A stretch of 64,000 nucleotides of DNA from Firmicutes bacterium UBA3553 (GTDB taxonomy: Bacteria > Bacillota > Clostridia > Tissierellales > Sedimentibacteraceae). The notes under the pieces are model-generated. The model saw nothing but the letters and a program-made list of their open reading frames with translations. It did no database searches and had not been told where the DNA came from. Numbering within the stretch: position 1 is the stretch's first letter; the number at the start of each line of letters is the position of its first letter. Location: NCBI GenBank assembly GCA_002381185.1, contig DFOA01000064.1, positions 75,687-139,686 on the forward strand, given 5' to 3'. The translations under genes and the position numbers were made by a program. Shown in pieces: positions 1 to 7,501 of the stretch.

Positions 1-84
1 GATTGTATTTTTTAGAACTTTACTTCGTGAACTGCATCTTCATTTCAAAACAGCTTGAATTTACGTTGAAATAATCACATTTTC

Positions 85-117
85 CAAATGTATACATATA
101 CGCATCAAATGTATACA
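85..117. repeat. 12-bp direct repeat, 21-bp pitch
   Basis: CAAATGTATACA occurs at 85-96 and again at 106-117. The centre-to-centre distance of 21 bp is two helical turns, so both copies lie on the same face of the DNA. Each copy contains the 8-bp palindrome TGTATACA. Direct repeats with this pitch are known for LytTR-type response regulators, and the broken gene just downstream begins like a receiver domain. The link is inference. It sits about 40 bp upstream of the ATG at 159. Confidence 0.5.
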
Positions 118-158
118 AATGCAACGCCTTATTAACCAAAATAGAAGGATTGATTAAT

Positions 159-703
159 ATGAAAAATAAAATTGCCTTATACGGAGATGCTGAAAAGCTG
201 AATCAAGTAGAAGATGTGTTATCCAAATATCTGAATGAAAATGATATTCCTTTTGAAATACCCAAATTTCCGACTCAGGGCAATTTCTGACGGAATTTTT
301 GCTAAAGGATGATTACATGCTTTTTATGGTGAATGAAAAGGGTATCCTGCGATATCTGTTGAAAATTTATAAAAATTTCGACCGGAAGACTACGCGCTAT
401 GCTTTTTTTAATATTGAGCAAGTAAGTGATTACTATAAAACCCTCACAATGAAATCCGGTGCAGAAATTCCAATGTCAAGGACCGGTAAAAAGGAATTTT
501 TCAAGTCGCTTTCTCTTTCAAGAGACACGGAGACGTTTCATTTGTCTCCTTTGATTACTTTTTCAATCATTTTTGATGAATATACCTTGAAACCATTAGC
601 AAATACTCTTCATTATTTACCAGCTCACTCAAATACCTTTTCTGAAATAAATGATCTATCCTATCGTATTTTTTATTATGCCACCCAATATATCTCACTG
701 TAA
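159..703 (+). pseudogene. frameshifted receiver-like gene
   Basis: A reading frame opens at ATG 159 behind an AGAAGGA ribosome-binding site and gives 43 residues (start MKNKIALYGD) before TGA at 288-290. The coding sense continues in another frame from about position 280 through FLTEFLLKDDYMLF to a stop at 703, so a single frameshift splits one gene of about 180 codons. The N-terminus has the layout of a response-regulator receiver (hydrophobic strand, acidic turn, helix, F-x-x-x-x-x-F), but the usual acidic pair and phospho-acceptor are not clearly kept. I do not recognise the C-terminal part; it lacks an obvious LytTR or HTH signature. It could be a decayed regulator or a sequencing error in an intact one. 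Confidence 0.45.
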
Positions 704-881
704 TACTCTTAATACTTGTTCCAATATCCGAGTACTTCAAATTTCCCTAATGCTCTTACCCTTGCTTGCCTAGGCATATGGCACCTCAATTATTTTATTA
801 TCATTATGCTTTAATATTTAACATTAATTTGATATTATTATAACATTTGTCATTACAAAACCAATCCTTATTGATAAATAA

Positions 882-1010
882 GGGAGACACCCGAAACGTC
901 CCTATGTCTCACCTATTAGACTACCTCAATAATTTGTTTTTGAGACAGCCCCTATATTTTACTTATTCTTTGCTTGCGTTTTTGGGCAGTCTGACGTCCC
1001 TGTGTCTTCC
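882..1010. repeat. degenerate REP-like repeat pair in a gene-free stretch
   Basis: The stretch from 704 to 1025 has no gene that I can support. It contains two related sequences: ACGTCCCTATGTCT at 896-909 and ACGTCCCTGTGTCT at 994-1007, 98 bp apart. The first lies in a small hairpin whose arms GAGACA (884-889) and TGTCTC (905-910) pair. Such GAGACA/TGTCTC hairpins resemble REP-type palindromes that accompany IS200/REP-associated transposases. No transposase is visible, so I read this as an old remnant. The open frame crossing it (847-1128, plus) has no ribosome-binding site. Confidence 0.4.
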
Positions 1011-1025
1011 ATCATACAGCAGATT

Positions 1026-1268
1026 CTATTTATCCTTATTAATTGTATTGATGATAACCAATTTAATTGAGAAAACAATTAATAAAACAAATCCAACAAA
1101 TGATATTGTATTAATAATAAAATTGTAAACTTGATATATTATGGCAAAAGTAAGACCTCTGGTATTTTCAAATATTCCAAGCCTTGAATTTTCAAGCATT
1201 GGATTATTCAGTAAGGTAAGTATAAAACACCCTAAAATACTATATAATAATTTTGAGTTCTTATTCAT
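1026..1268 (-). CDS. small two-helix membrane protein, unknown function
   Basis: This 80-residue protein starts at an ATG preceded by a clear GTGGAGGAATTTAG ribosome-binding site, which is why I accept it despite its size. Two hydrophobic stretches (about residues 7-20 and 47-72) suggest two membrane passes separated by a short polar segment. It ends with the basic tail INTINKDK. It lies 55 bp downstream of the lipoprotein gene on the same strand and may be its transcriptional partner. No family is recognised. A weakness of the call is the very AT-rich composition. Confidence 0.55.
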   Translation of the reverse strand: MNKNSKLLYSILGCFILTLLNNPMLENSRLGIFENTRGLTFAIIYQVYNFIINTISFVGFVLLIVFSIKLVIINTINKDK

Positions 1269-1323
1269 CTAAATTCCTCCACTCTAATAAAATTGACTTA
1301 TCTAATATTAATATTAATACACA

Positions 1324-1881
1324 TTATACATTATCAGGAAATTTATACATTTCATTTAAATCTTTATCATACGCATTAATCTGTATTACACCATCAAAAA
1401 AATTATTTCTTATTATCATAAATCCTACACCATTAGTCTCTTCTTCAATACTAATTGTGTCAGTATACAATATTTTGATATTTTTAATATTACTATCATT
1501 GATAGTTCCATATGTAATTATACGATGTTCATTATTATTCTCTTGTAATATACTACCGGAAGAAATAGGTAGTGATTGAATTACTTGTTCGGTTATGTCC
1601 AGATATTCGACACCATCATGATTCCAATTTGCGGCTTTAATACCCATGATTGTTTTTTTATATATATTACTATAATATGTATAAAGTATTAGTTCTTCAT
1701 TTTGTTTTCCACTTTTAGTCATTATTATCTTAATATCACTTGTGGTGTTTCCATCTAAAGTACTTTTAATTTCATTATAATACATATTTGTTTTTTCTTC
1801 TACTGCTGATTCTGCGAAATTACTTTTACAAGCTGTTAAAACTATAAGCAAAATTAAATATATAAGTAATTTTACATTCAT
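1324..1881 (-). CDS. putative lipoprotein of unknown function
   Basis: The protein is 185 residues long when started at ATG 1881, which has an AAGGAGGGG ribosome-binding site; the frame remains open 18 codons further upstream but without a start signal. It begins MNVKLLIYLILLIVLTACKS, a lipoprotein signal peptide with lipobox LTAC, so the mature protein should be anchored at Cys17 on the outer face of the membrane. The mature part is mixed alpha/beta with no motif I recognise. It follows the secreted-protein gene on the same strand across a 77-bp gap containing a perfect 16-bp inverted repeat, so the two may be partly cotranscribed. It may belong to the neighbouring ECF-sigma envelope set, which is inference from position. 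Confidence 0.7.
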   Translation of the reverse strand: MNVKLLIYLILLIVLTACKSNFAESAVEEKTNMYYNEIKSTLDGNTTSDIKIIMTKSGKQNEELILYTYYSNIYKKTIMGIKAANWNHDGVEYLDITEQVIQSLPISSGSILQENNNEHRIITYGTINDSNIKNIKILYTDTISIEEETNGVGFMIIRNNFFDGVIQINAYDKDLNEMYKFPDNV

Positions 1882-1905
1882 AATAAAAGCCCCTCCTTTT
1901 TCAGG

Positions 1906-1940
1906 TATAAATGAGTAGTTTTTTAAACTACTCATTTATA
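1906..1940. repeat. perfect 16-bp inverted repeat between two exported-protein genes
   Basis: TATAAATGAGTAGTTT at 1906-1921 is exactly mirrored by AAACTACTCATTTATA at 1925-1940, with a 3-nt TTT loop. It lies between the stop of the secreted protein (1959) and the ribosome-binding site of the lipoprotein gene (1881). On the minus strand it is followed by CCTGAAAAAGG, not by a T-run, so it is not a typical intrinsic terminator. It could be an mRNA-stabilising or processing stem-loop, or an operator. Confidence 0.65.
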
Positions 1941-1958
1941 TTGGTAAATGTTACAACA

Positions 1959-2747
1959 TTAGTTATTTGGCCAGCTAGGTTTTTTCCATATATTCGTAGC
2001 CGTCCATGCTTGTGGTACTCCACTAAAACTTAATGATATTGAAGGGGCTTTAGTACCTGGTGCCCACGATATAGTCCCAGAATTAAAAGTAGCGGTTGTA
2101 TATGTATGACGATAATCTAGTTTTAAATAAACAGTACTATCTGTTGGCTTTTTATCCAGCCATGCCCATGCTTGACCTTTAAACCCTACATAATTATTCC
2201 AATCATAATAATCTTGGAATGTCCAAACCAATCCAGAGCCAGATATATCTTCGAGCCCGCCTACGTCTGGATAGTGGGTTCCATTTTGATCATAAACAGC
2301 AATACCTGCTGGGTTCGAACTATATTCATATCCAGTCACTGTGCCAAAATTAGAGTTATACATTGCCAACATTACACCGTCAATTGCACCAGCACTAAGG
2401 TCTAAATAAGATGTACCCTTCCATATCCACCAACCCTTAATTAGATATCTACTTGATCTAGTATCATAGTAAGCGTCAAAGCTAGTTATTGATACATTTG
2501 CATTTGTTGACATAGGTTGAATTAAACTACCATCATCTTTTACAATTTCAACATCTTGGAATCCATTTAAGAATAACCAATTTTCTACAGTCTCAAAATC
2601 TTGACTACCTAGCGAAATTATATTTTCCTCTAAATAAGCTTTTCTATCTTCCCATTCTTTATCACTCATAGGAATTGCATCAGCTGTTGTTATAGAAGAA
2701 ATTAATAAAGCCATTAATAACAAGCTACATAAAAACCTTTTTTTCAT
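1959..2747 (-). CDS. secreted protein of unknown function, likely ECF regulon member
   Basis: This 262-residue protein starts at an ATG with a strong CTAGGAGGGACAT ribosome-binding site. Residues 1-24 form a standard signal peptide ending near TADA, and there is no lipobox, so it should be released or wall-associated. The mature part starts with a charged helical segment (about 30-75) followed by a Trp/Tyr/Gly-rich region (WWIWKG, WTFQDYYDW, AWAWLDKKP) that looks like a beta-sandwich. I do not recognise a family. Its upstream region carries a promoter-like motif nearly identical to that of the secreted gene at 4328, which suggests common control by the adjacent ECF sigma factor. It is transcribed divergently from that sigma gene. 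Confidence 0.75.
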   Translation of the reverse strand: MKKRFLCSLLLMALLISSITTADAIPMSDKEWEDRKAYLEENIISLGSQDFETVENWLFLNGFQDVEIVKDDGSLIQPMSTNANVSITSFDAYYDTRSSRYLIKGWWIWKGTSYLDLSAGAIDGVMLAMYNSNFGTVTGYEYSSNPAGIAVYDQNGTHYPDVGGLEDISGSGLVWTFQDYYDWNNYVGFKGQAWAWLDKKPTDSTVYLKLDYRHTYTTATFNSGTISWAPGTKAPSISLSFSGVPQAWTATNIWKKPSWPNN

Positions 2748-2869
2748 ATGTCCCTCCTAGTTTATAAGTTTTTTATATTACCTATTTTTCTAAACGCTTC
2801 AATTAACTTTAAATAAATCTTCCAACGAAATCTCCCCCTTAACCATTATTTTTTACCCCTTTACTATAT

Positions 2870-2898
2870 AGATAATTTAGAAGGCAAAAACGTAACAT
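2870..2898 (-). promoter_or_regulatory. candidate ECF-sigma promoter for the 1959-2747 gene
   Basis: Read on the minus strand, ATGTTACGTTTT (2898 down to 2887) is followed after 8 nt by AAATTATCT (2878-2870). The same arrangement with the same spacing occurs before the secreted gene at 4328; over 29 aligned positions 23 are identical. The GTTAC-type upstream block and TCT-type downstream block resemble the two-part promoters of ECF sigma factors. The predicted transcript would have a leader of about 110 nt. Confidence 0.55.
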
Positions 2899-2941
2899 TT
2901 TTTTACAAAACTTTCTAAAATATTTTTATTTTCCAATTATG

Positions 2942-2973
2942 TTATTAATTAATCTACCGATATATGATATAAT
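2942..2973 (+). promoter_or_regulatory. possible housekeeping promoter of the ECF sigma gene
   Basis: TATAAT at 2968-2973 lies 28 bp upstream of the sigma-factor start codon. The best -35 candidates (TTATTA 2942-2947 or TATTAA 2945-2950) are poor. A second possibility is GTAACATTTT at 2892-2901, which resembles the ECF motif and overlaps the divergent promoter on the other strand, so autoregulation is possible. Confidence 0.35.
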
Positions 2974-3001
2974 TACATATCAGCATGAGGGGGGATAATC
3001 T

Positions 3002-3562
3002 ATGTTTTTTTTATCAAATTTATCAGATTCAGAAGATTCAAATATTGAGGCAAACGATTACGAATACGAAATGTATCTGTATGAAAGATACTATAAAGCC
3101 CTTTGGAAATATGCATTTAATCTTTCTAAAAGCCAAGAAGTCGCAAATGATATAGTATCGACAACATTTCTCAAGGTTATTGAATTAATAGAAGCTATAA
3201 GAAAAATTCAGCCGTATAAAATAAGAGCTTACTTAATGCGTATGATTAAAAATAACTATCTTAATTATATTGACAAAGAAAAATTAAATGTTGACTTTGA
3301 CGAAACATCAGAATATATTTGTTACAATGCAGATGATGATTTTACCGAAAGAATCGGTGAGTCAGAGGTGGAAAAAATATTAAAACACATGCCGGAACCA
3401 TATAAATCCATTTTGCAATATAGATATCTATATGATGAATTGACTTATGAAGAAATAGCACTGACCCTAAATATAAACGTCAAGAACATCAGAGTATATA
3501 AAAAAAGAGCCTTGGATATGTTAAAGCAAAGGCTGAAGGATGGTGGAAATAAATATGAATAA
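3002..3562 (+). CDS. ECF-type RNA polymerase sigma factor
   Basis: The protein (186 residues) has the two-domain layout of sigma-70 family ECF factors. A region-2 segment covers about residues 27-95 (YERYYKALWKYAFNLSKSQE, with DIVSTTFLKV after it), followed by an acidic linker. A region-4 helix-turn-helix covers about 118-180 (MPEPYKSILQYRYLYDELTY, then EEIALTLNINVKNIRVYKKR). The start is fixed by GAGGGGGGATAATCT before ATG 3002. The downstream anti-sigma gene overlaps its last codons, the usual sign of translational coupling of a sigma/anti-sigma pair. Targets probably include the two secreted-protein genes that flank the pair and share a promoter motif. Confidence 0.88.
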   Translation: MFFLSNLSDSEDSNIEANDYEYEMYLYERYYKALWKYAFNLSKSQEVANDIVSTTFLKVIELIEAIRKIQPYKIRAYLMRMIKNNYLNYIDKEKLNVDFDETSEYICYNADDDFTERIGESEVEKILKHMPEPYKSILQYRYLYDELTYEEIALTLNINVKNIRVYKKRALDMLKQRLKDGGNKYE

Positions 3563-4262
3563 AAATGACTACGATGATTTCGAATTAGAATTTCTCATAA
3601 AAAAAGCTGCAATATCACTCGCTGAAAAAGACAGCGAATTGTTTGACATGTTGGAAAAAGATGATACAATAATAAATCCCAATCAGGACGAACTGGATAA
3701 AAAAATATACGCAATGATAGATGAGCATTTCAAGAAGAATGATGCTAAGGCAGTAAAACAAAGGAAATTAAAAAATTTGATGTATAAAGTAGCGGCATTT
3801 GTTCTAATATTATTATCAGGTTTTATAATTCCCTTTATTACTGTTGATGCATTTAGAGAAAAGGTATTAAATTTTTATATAGAAAATTTTGATACACACG
3901 CTTCTTTTACTCCTAAGGAAGAAAACACCTCTTTTATGACATTCAAAGCAGACTATATACCTGACGGCTATATTGAAAGTGATGAATTTAAAGCTCCTGA
4001 TTTTTATTCCCGAACTTTTTACAATCAGTCAAATAAAATGATTGATATCACACTTTATGGTGATAAAACTTCATTTAATATAGATACAGAAAACTGTGAA
4101 AAATATAATGTAACTATAAAAGATAAAAACAGTTATATTTACAGAAAAATTGACTCTGCTGCATTGGTATTTAAATTTCATAATAGCTCAATTGTAATTA
4201 TTAGCGATGATAACAGCATAACTAACGAAGAATTAATAAAAATTGCAGAATACATAAAATAA
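3555..4262 (+). CDS. membrane-anchored anti-sigma factor, DUF4367-like C-terminus
   Basis: I start this gene at ATG 3555 (235 residues), which has GGTGG just upstream; an in-frame ATG at 3540 is also possible. Either way it overlaps the end of the sigma gene. Residues 1-75 are a charged, probably cytoplasmic sigma-binding segment. One hydrophobic helix (about 78-96, FVLILLSGFIIPFI) spans the membrane. The remaining 140 residues are extracytoplasmic and resemble DUF4367 domains, which are common in transmembrane anti-sigma factors of Firmicutes. No zinc-binding HxxxCxxC motif is present, so it is not of the ZAS class. The signal released by this pair is unknown; the partner secreted proteins suggest an envelope or extracellular cue. 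Confidence 0.75.
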   Translation: MNKNDYDDFELEFLIKKAAISLAEKDSELFDMLEKDDTIINPNQDELDKKIYAMIDEHFKKNDAKAVKQRKLKNLMYKVAAFVLILLSGFIIPFITVDAFREKVLNFYIENFDTHASFTPKEENTSFMTFKADYIPDGYIESDEFKAPDFYSRTFYNQSNKMIDITLYGDKTSFNIDTENCEKYNVTIKDKNSYIYRKIDSAALVFKFHNSSIVIISDDNSITNEELIKIAEYIK

Positions 4263-4290
4263 TGTTACATTTTAATCTTTTAAATTGTCT
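4262..4290 (+). promoter_or_regulatory. candidate ECF-sigma promoter for the 4328-4750 gene
   Basis: ATGTTACATTTT (4262-4273) and AAATTGTCT (4282-4290) match the motif found in front of the divergent secreted gene with identical 8-nt spacing. The motif begins at the last base of the anti-sigma stop codon. Transcription would begin near 4297, about 30 nt before the start codon. Confidence 0.55.
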
Positions 4291-4327
4291 TATATATGAA
4301 AAAGATTATATAATAAAGGAGATTCAA

Positions 4328-4750
4328 ATGAAAAAGATTATAAGTTTAATTATTGTAATGAGCATTTTATTAACTTTTGGAATGCAGTCACGTGCTGTGG
4401 CTGATGAAAGGCCTGCAGGGGAAGTTTCACCCATGTACATTAATTTAAAAAGTTTGTCTGCATCTTTCGATATTGATAGCCTTGGCATAACTACATGTGG
4501 GGGAAACTTGGTACAAATTTTAAGTGACGGTTCATGCGAATTAATTATGAATTTGCAAAAATTAAACTCTGATAAAAGCTGGGACACAATAGCAACCTGG
4601 ACAAAAGAAGGTACAACTAAATGTTCAAATGTACAATACAGGGCAGTTTCAAGAGGTACATACAGACTTTCTGTGACGGGTAAGATTTATAACAGCAGTG
4701 GAACTTTTATAGAATCAGGTACTGCTTATTCTTTGACTATAACATATTGA
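4328..4750 (+). CDS. small secreted protein, DUF6147-like
   Basis: The real start is ATG 4328, preceded by AATAAAGGAGATTCAA; the frame is open further upstream but without a start signal. The 140-residue product has a signal peptide (MKKIISLIIVMSILLTFG) and a mature domain of about 110 residues rich in Ser, Thr and short beta strands. The pattern of two cysteines (TTCGG and TKCSNV), LQKLNSDKSWDTI and YRLSVTGKIYNSSG resembles small secreted clostridial proteins classed as DUF6147. Function is unknown. It follows the sigma/anti-sigma pair and has its own ECF-like promoter, so it is a likely target of that pair. Confidence 0.7.
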   Translation: MKKIISLIIVMSILLTFGMQSRAVADERPAGEVSPMYINLKSLSASFDIDSLGITTCGGNLVQILSDGSCELIMNLQKLNSDKSWDTIATWTKEGTTKCSNVQYRAVSRGTYRLSVTGKIYNSSGTFIESGTAYSLTITY

Positions 4751-4758
4751 AATATAAA

Positions 4759-4795
4759 GGGGCTATCTCATCTTGAGACAGCCTCCTTCTTTTTC
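4759..4795. terminator. bidirectional intrinsic terminator
   Basis: GGCTATCTCA (4761-4770) pairs with TGAGACAGCC (4774-4783) with one mismatch. A T-rich run follows on the plus strand and an A-rich run precedes it. It closes the sigma/anti-sigma/secreted-protein unit on the plus strand and the ABC-2 transporter operon arriving from the minus strand. Confidence 0.75.
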
Positions 4796-4863
4796 ATTCC
4801 CAATATCCCTTTTTCATTGTTAGTTATAGTATAATACTTAGTAATAGTATCGCCTAATTCATT

Positions 4864-6615
4864 TTATTTTAAATTCAAATATTCTTTTGTATTTTCAAAG
4901 CCTTCATCTAATTGTATAGTATAAGTGTAGTCTTTTGAATTGTCATTATTATCTCTTACGTTTATATCCAGGTAATAACCCATTTCTTTGTATTCCTTAT
5001 AAGGCATACCATATTCATAATTAGACAATGCACTGAATGAACCTTTTACGTTGCTGTATACTTTATCAATATCCTTTACCAGGTATTCCCGTATTTCATC
5101 TAAATTGATGTCAGCATAGGCCGTAGTATTTGTATCTCTGGCATCATGCTGCAGTCGGACATTTATGCTGTAATTATTGTTTGAGTAATATTCTTCATTG
5201 TACAAATAATAATATTTCTTTTCCTTAAATTCCTGAGAGCTTAATAATCTGGATGCAATTTCATCCTTCGCTTGGTTATTGGCATCGCTGTTGTTTTCTG
5301 TATTATAATCTCTTATAATATAGCTTCCGTCATTCATATAGTAGATTATCATAATATCGTTCATATAGAAATCATCATTGTCATAACTTTGATCAGAAAG
5401 AATTTCCCTGTGAAGCTCAGTGATAGTTTCAATATTTTCCTTGTCTGTAAACAATATTATATTATACCTGTTCTGAATCTCAGAAATATCACTATTATCT
5501 ATTTCGTCCTTATTCTCAATATATCTCTTAGTAGAGCTATACCCCCATGTGTTATTGCCGATATACGCCATTTTTACATCATCAGCATCAGGCACCACAT
5601 TTTTATACTGATTCGCAAATACAACGGTTCCTCCTGTTACTGCAACAAATACAGCCATGCTTACTGCAAATACCTTTACAGATAGTCTTGATATTCTGAA
5701 CGATTTTTCCATTGCCGCAATTATTATATAATATGTCAGTGCTGCCATTAGCAATGATACAATTATTTCATTGGCTATGCTTCCGGTATAGCCTGTTATT
5801 GAAAAAAACGCAGGAATTATTAAACTTGCCAGCACAGAAACAAAATACTTGTAGCCGTCAAAGGCCATGAAATTACCTGTATTTTCATTTTTTCTTCTCT
5901 TAAGCATTTTAAATATCAAAAGTGTTATGCCGACCAATATAATTCCCAACAGCAGGAAGTATATGCAATCCACGGATTTGTCTGAATATACGGCAAAATA
6001 TATGTAATCCAGCTTGTAAAAATTATTTACAAAGTAATCCATCAGCACTCTTGCACTGAATCCGGCAACCATATTTTCCAATATGGAGAACATAAATTGA
6101 ATTATCAGATATATTATACCCGGCAAAGCAAAATTAAATAGTGTCATAGCACCTGCAACCAGAGTATTTCCCGCCAATATTGAAGACAATGCGGCTAAAA
6201 ATATCCCTGTTAAAAGCCATGGGACAAAGACCTTAAACGCTTCAAAAATCTCATAATTCCATCCTTGGAAAATAACTGACAAGGCAATAAGTACCAGTAA
6301 AAATCCTGTAAATACCATGTTGATTATAATGTTAATTGAAACCTGTTCCCTGAATGACAATGGCTTTGACTTGTAATAAGCAAGCTTTGAATCATTATGG
6401 AAAAAGCTGCTGTCAACCAAGCAATTTACAAACACAAGCGCAAAGGTTTCAAATACCCCAAATAATATGAAAAAATCTCCTTTCATACCCAATATATACG
6501 GTATCAGGAATGTAGTTATAAATATAATCACCGTTGACAGGAAAAACCAATTTTTCTTAGCTTTTAATGCATTTAAAAGAAGCGGCATAAATAGATTATT
6601 TTTTCTCTGTTCCAT
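4864..6615 (-). CDS. ABC-2 type transporter permease
   Basis: The start at ATG 6615 is set by GGGAGGTGCAGGAT; the frame extends 13 codons upstream without a signal. The 583-residue protein has about six hydrophobic segments in its first 250 residues, two to three more around 255-335, and a long hydrophilic C-terminal region (about 340-583) that is probably extracytoplasmic. This is the layout of a large ABC-2 type permease. It overlaps the ATPase gene by 20 bp and belongs to the operon led by the papain-like protein and the GntR regulator. The substrate is unknown; related GntR-linked systems act in export or cell-envelope stress, which is only an analogy here. Confidence 0.8.
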   Translation of the reverse strand: MEQRKNNLFMPLLLNALKAKKNWFFLSTVIIFITTFLIPYILGMKGDFFILFGVFETFALVFVNCLVDSSFFHNDSKLAYYKSKPLSFREQVSINIIINMVFTGFLLVLIALSVIFQGWNYEIFEAFKVFVPWLLTGIFLAALSSILAGNTLVAGAMTLFNFALPGIIYLIIQFMFSILENMVAGFSARVLMDYFVNNFYKLDYIYFAVYSDKSVDCIYFLLLGIILVGITLLIFKMLKRRKNENTGNFMAFDGYKYFVSVLASLIIPAFFSITGYTGSIANEIIVSLLMAALTYYIIIAAMEKSFRISRLSVKVFAVSMAVFVAVTGGTVVFANQYKNVVPDADDVKMAYIGNNTWGYSSTKRYIENKDEIDNSDISEIQNRYNIILFTDKENIETITELHREILSDQSYDNDDFYMNDIMIIYYMNDGSYIIRDYNTENNSDANNQAKDEIASRLLSSQEFKEKKYYYLYNEEYYSNNNYSINVRLQHDARDTNTTAYADINLDEIREYLVKDIDKVYSNVKGSFSALSNYEYGMPYKEYKEMGYYLDINVRDNNDNSKDYTYTIQLDEGFENTKEYLNLK

Positions 6616-7492
6616 ATCCTGCACCTCCCAGCTCTGTAATAAATATTTCTTCAAGACTCATTGAAAGCTTATCAAACAGAAGAACCTTGTATTTCTCTTC
6701 TAAGTTTTTCTTAAACTCCTCAACATTGCCTGTCAATGTACATATGTTTATACTTCCGATTTTTACGGATTTGATTATGTTGTATTCACTGAATTCAGAA
6801 GCTTCAAATTCACCTTCAACGGCAAACTGAACTCTTTTTATTTCGTCCTTCATTTTTTCAAGGTTTTCTTCCTTGAGGATTTTGCCTTCGTGCATTATGC
6901 CTACTTTATCGCATATATTGTCTAGTTCCTTTAAATCGTGTGAAGAAATAATCACCGTCATTTCATTGTCCATAACTTCCTGGATTAAAACATCCCAGAA
7001 TTTCCTTTTGATAACCGCATCCAGTCCGTCGACTATTTCATCCAGTAAAAGTACCTTTGGCTGTGCCGAAATTGCCATAATGAATGCAGCCTGCTTTCTT
7101 TGTCCTTTGGACATTTTATTAAGGTTTTTATTTTTATCTATATTAAAGTAATTTACAAGCTCATTAAACTTATTTTCAGACATGTTCTTATACATCAGCT
7201 TTTCATAAGCAAATAACTTACTTAACGTAGACTGGTACGGGAAAAATAAACTGTCCTGTACATAATAAAAGTCTTTTATAATTTCAGAGTCTTCCTTCAC
7301 CTGCATATCATCATAAAAAACATTTCCTTCATCCTGTTTGAAAATCATCATTATATGCTTCAGCAATGTTGTTTTTCCGCATCCGTTTGAGCCGACCAAG
7401 CCATATATCTGACTTTTTTCAGCATTGATATTTATATTGTTTAAAACTTGAAATTCACCGAATTTCTTGCTTAAATTATCTATTTTTAACAT
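6596..7492 (-). CDS. ABC transporter ATP-binding protein
   Basis: This 298-residue ATPase has Walker A GSNGCGKTT (about residues 35-43), the signature MSKGQRKQ (about 127-134) and Walker B VLLLDEIVDGLD (about 147-158), followed by the switch histidine in SSHDLKELD. The signature is SKGQ in place of SGGQ, common in YtrB/BcrA-type exporters. It should energise the permease encoded immediately downstream, with a 20-bp overlap. A GntR gene lies 9 bp upstream, which is the classic YtrA-type arrangement. Confidence 0.9.
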   Translation of the reverse strand: MLKIDNLSKKFGEFQVLNNININAEKSQIYGLVGSNGCGKTTLLKHIMMIFKQDEGNVFYDDMQVKEDSEIIKDFYYVQDSLFFPYQSTLSKLFAYEKLMYKNMSENKFNELVNYFNIDKNKNLNKMSKGQRKQAAFIMAISAQPKVLLLDEIVDGLDAVIKRKFWDVLIQEVMDNEMTVIISSHDLKELDNICDKVGIMHEGKILKEENLEKMKDEIKRVQFAVEGEFEASEFSEYNIIKSVKIGSINICTLTGNVEEFKKNLEEKYKVLLFDKLSMSLEEIFITELGGAGYGTEKK

Positions 7493-7501
7493 ATGACCTC
7501 C

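Noticed and set aside
847..1128. 93-codon plus-strand open frame
   Set aside because: No ribosome-binding site; it reads through the REP-like repeats and partly opposes the better-supported minus-strand gene at 1026-1268.
5272..5685. 137-codon plus-strand frame inside the ABC permease gene
   Set aside because: It is an antisense frame of the permease with no start signal.
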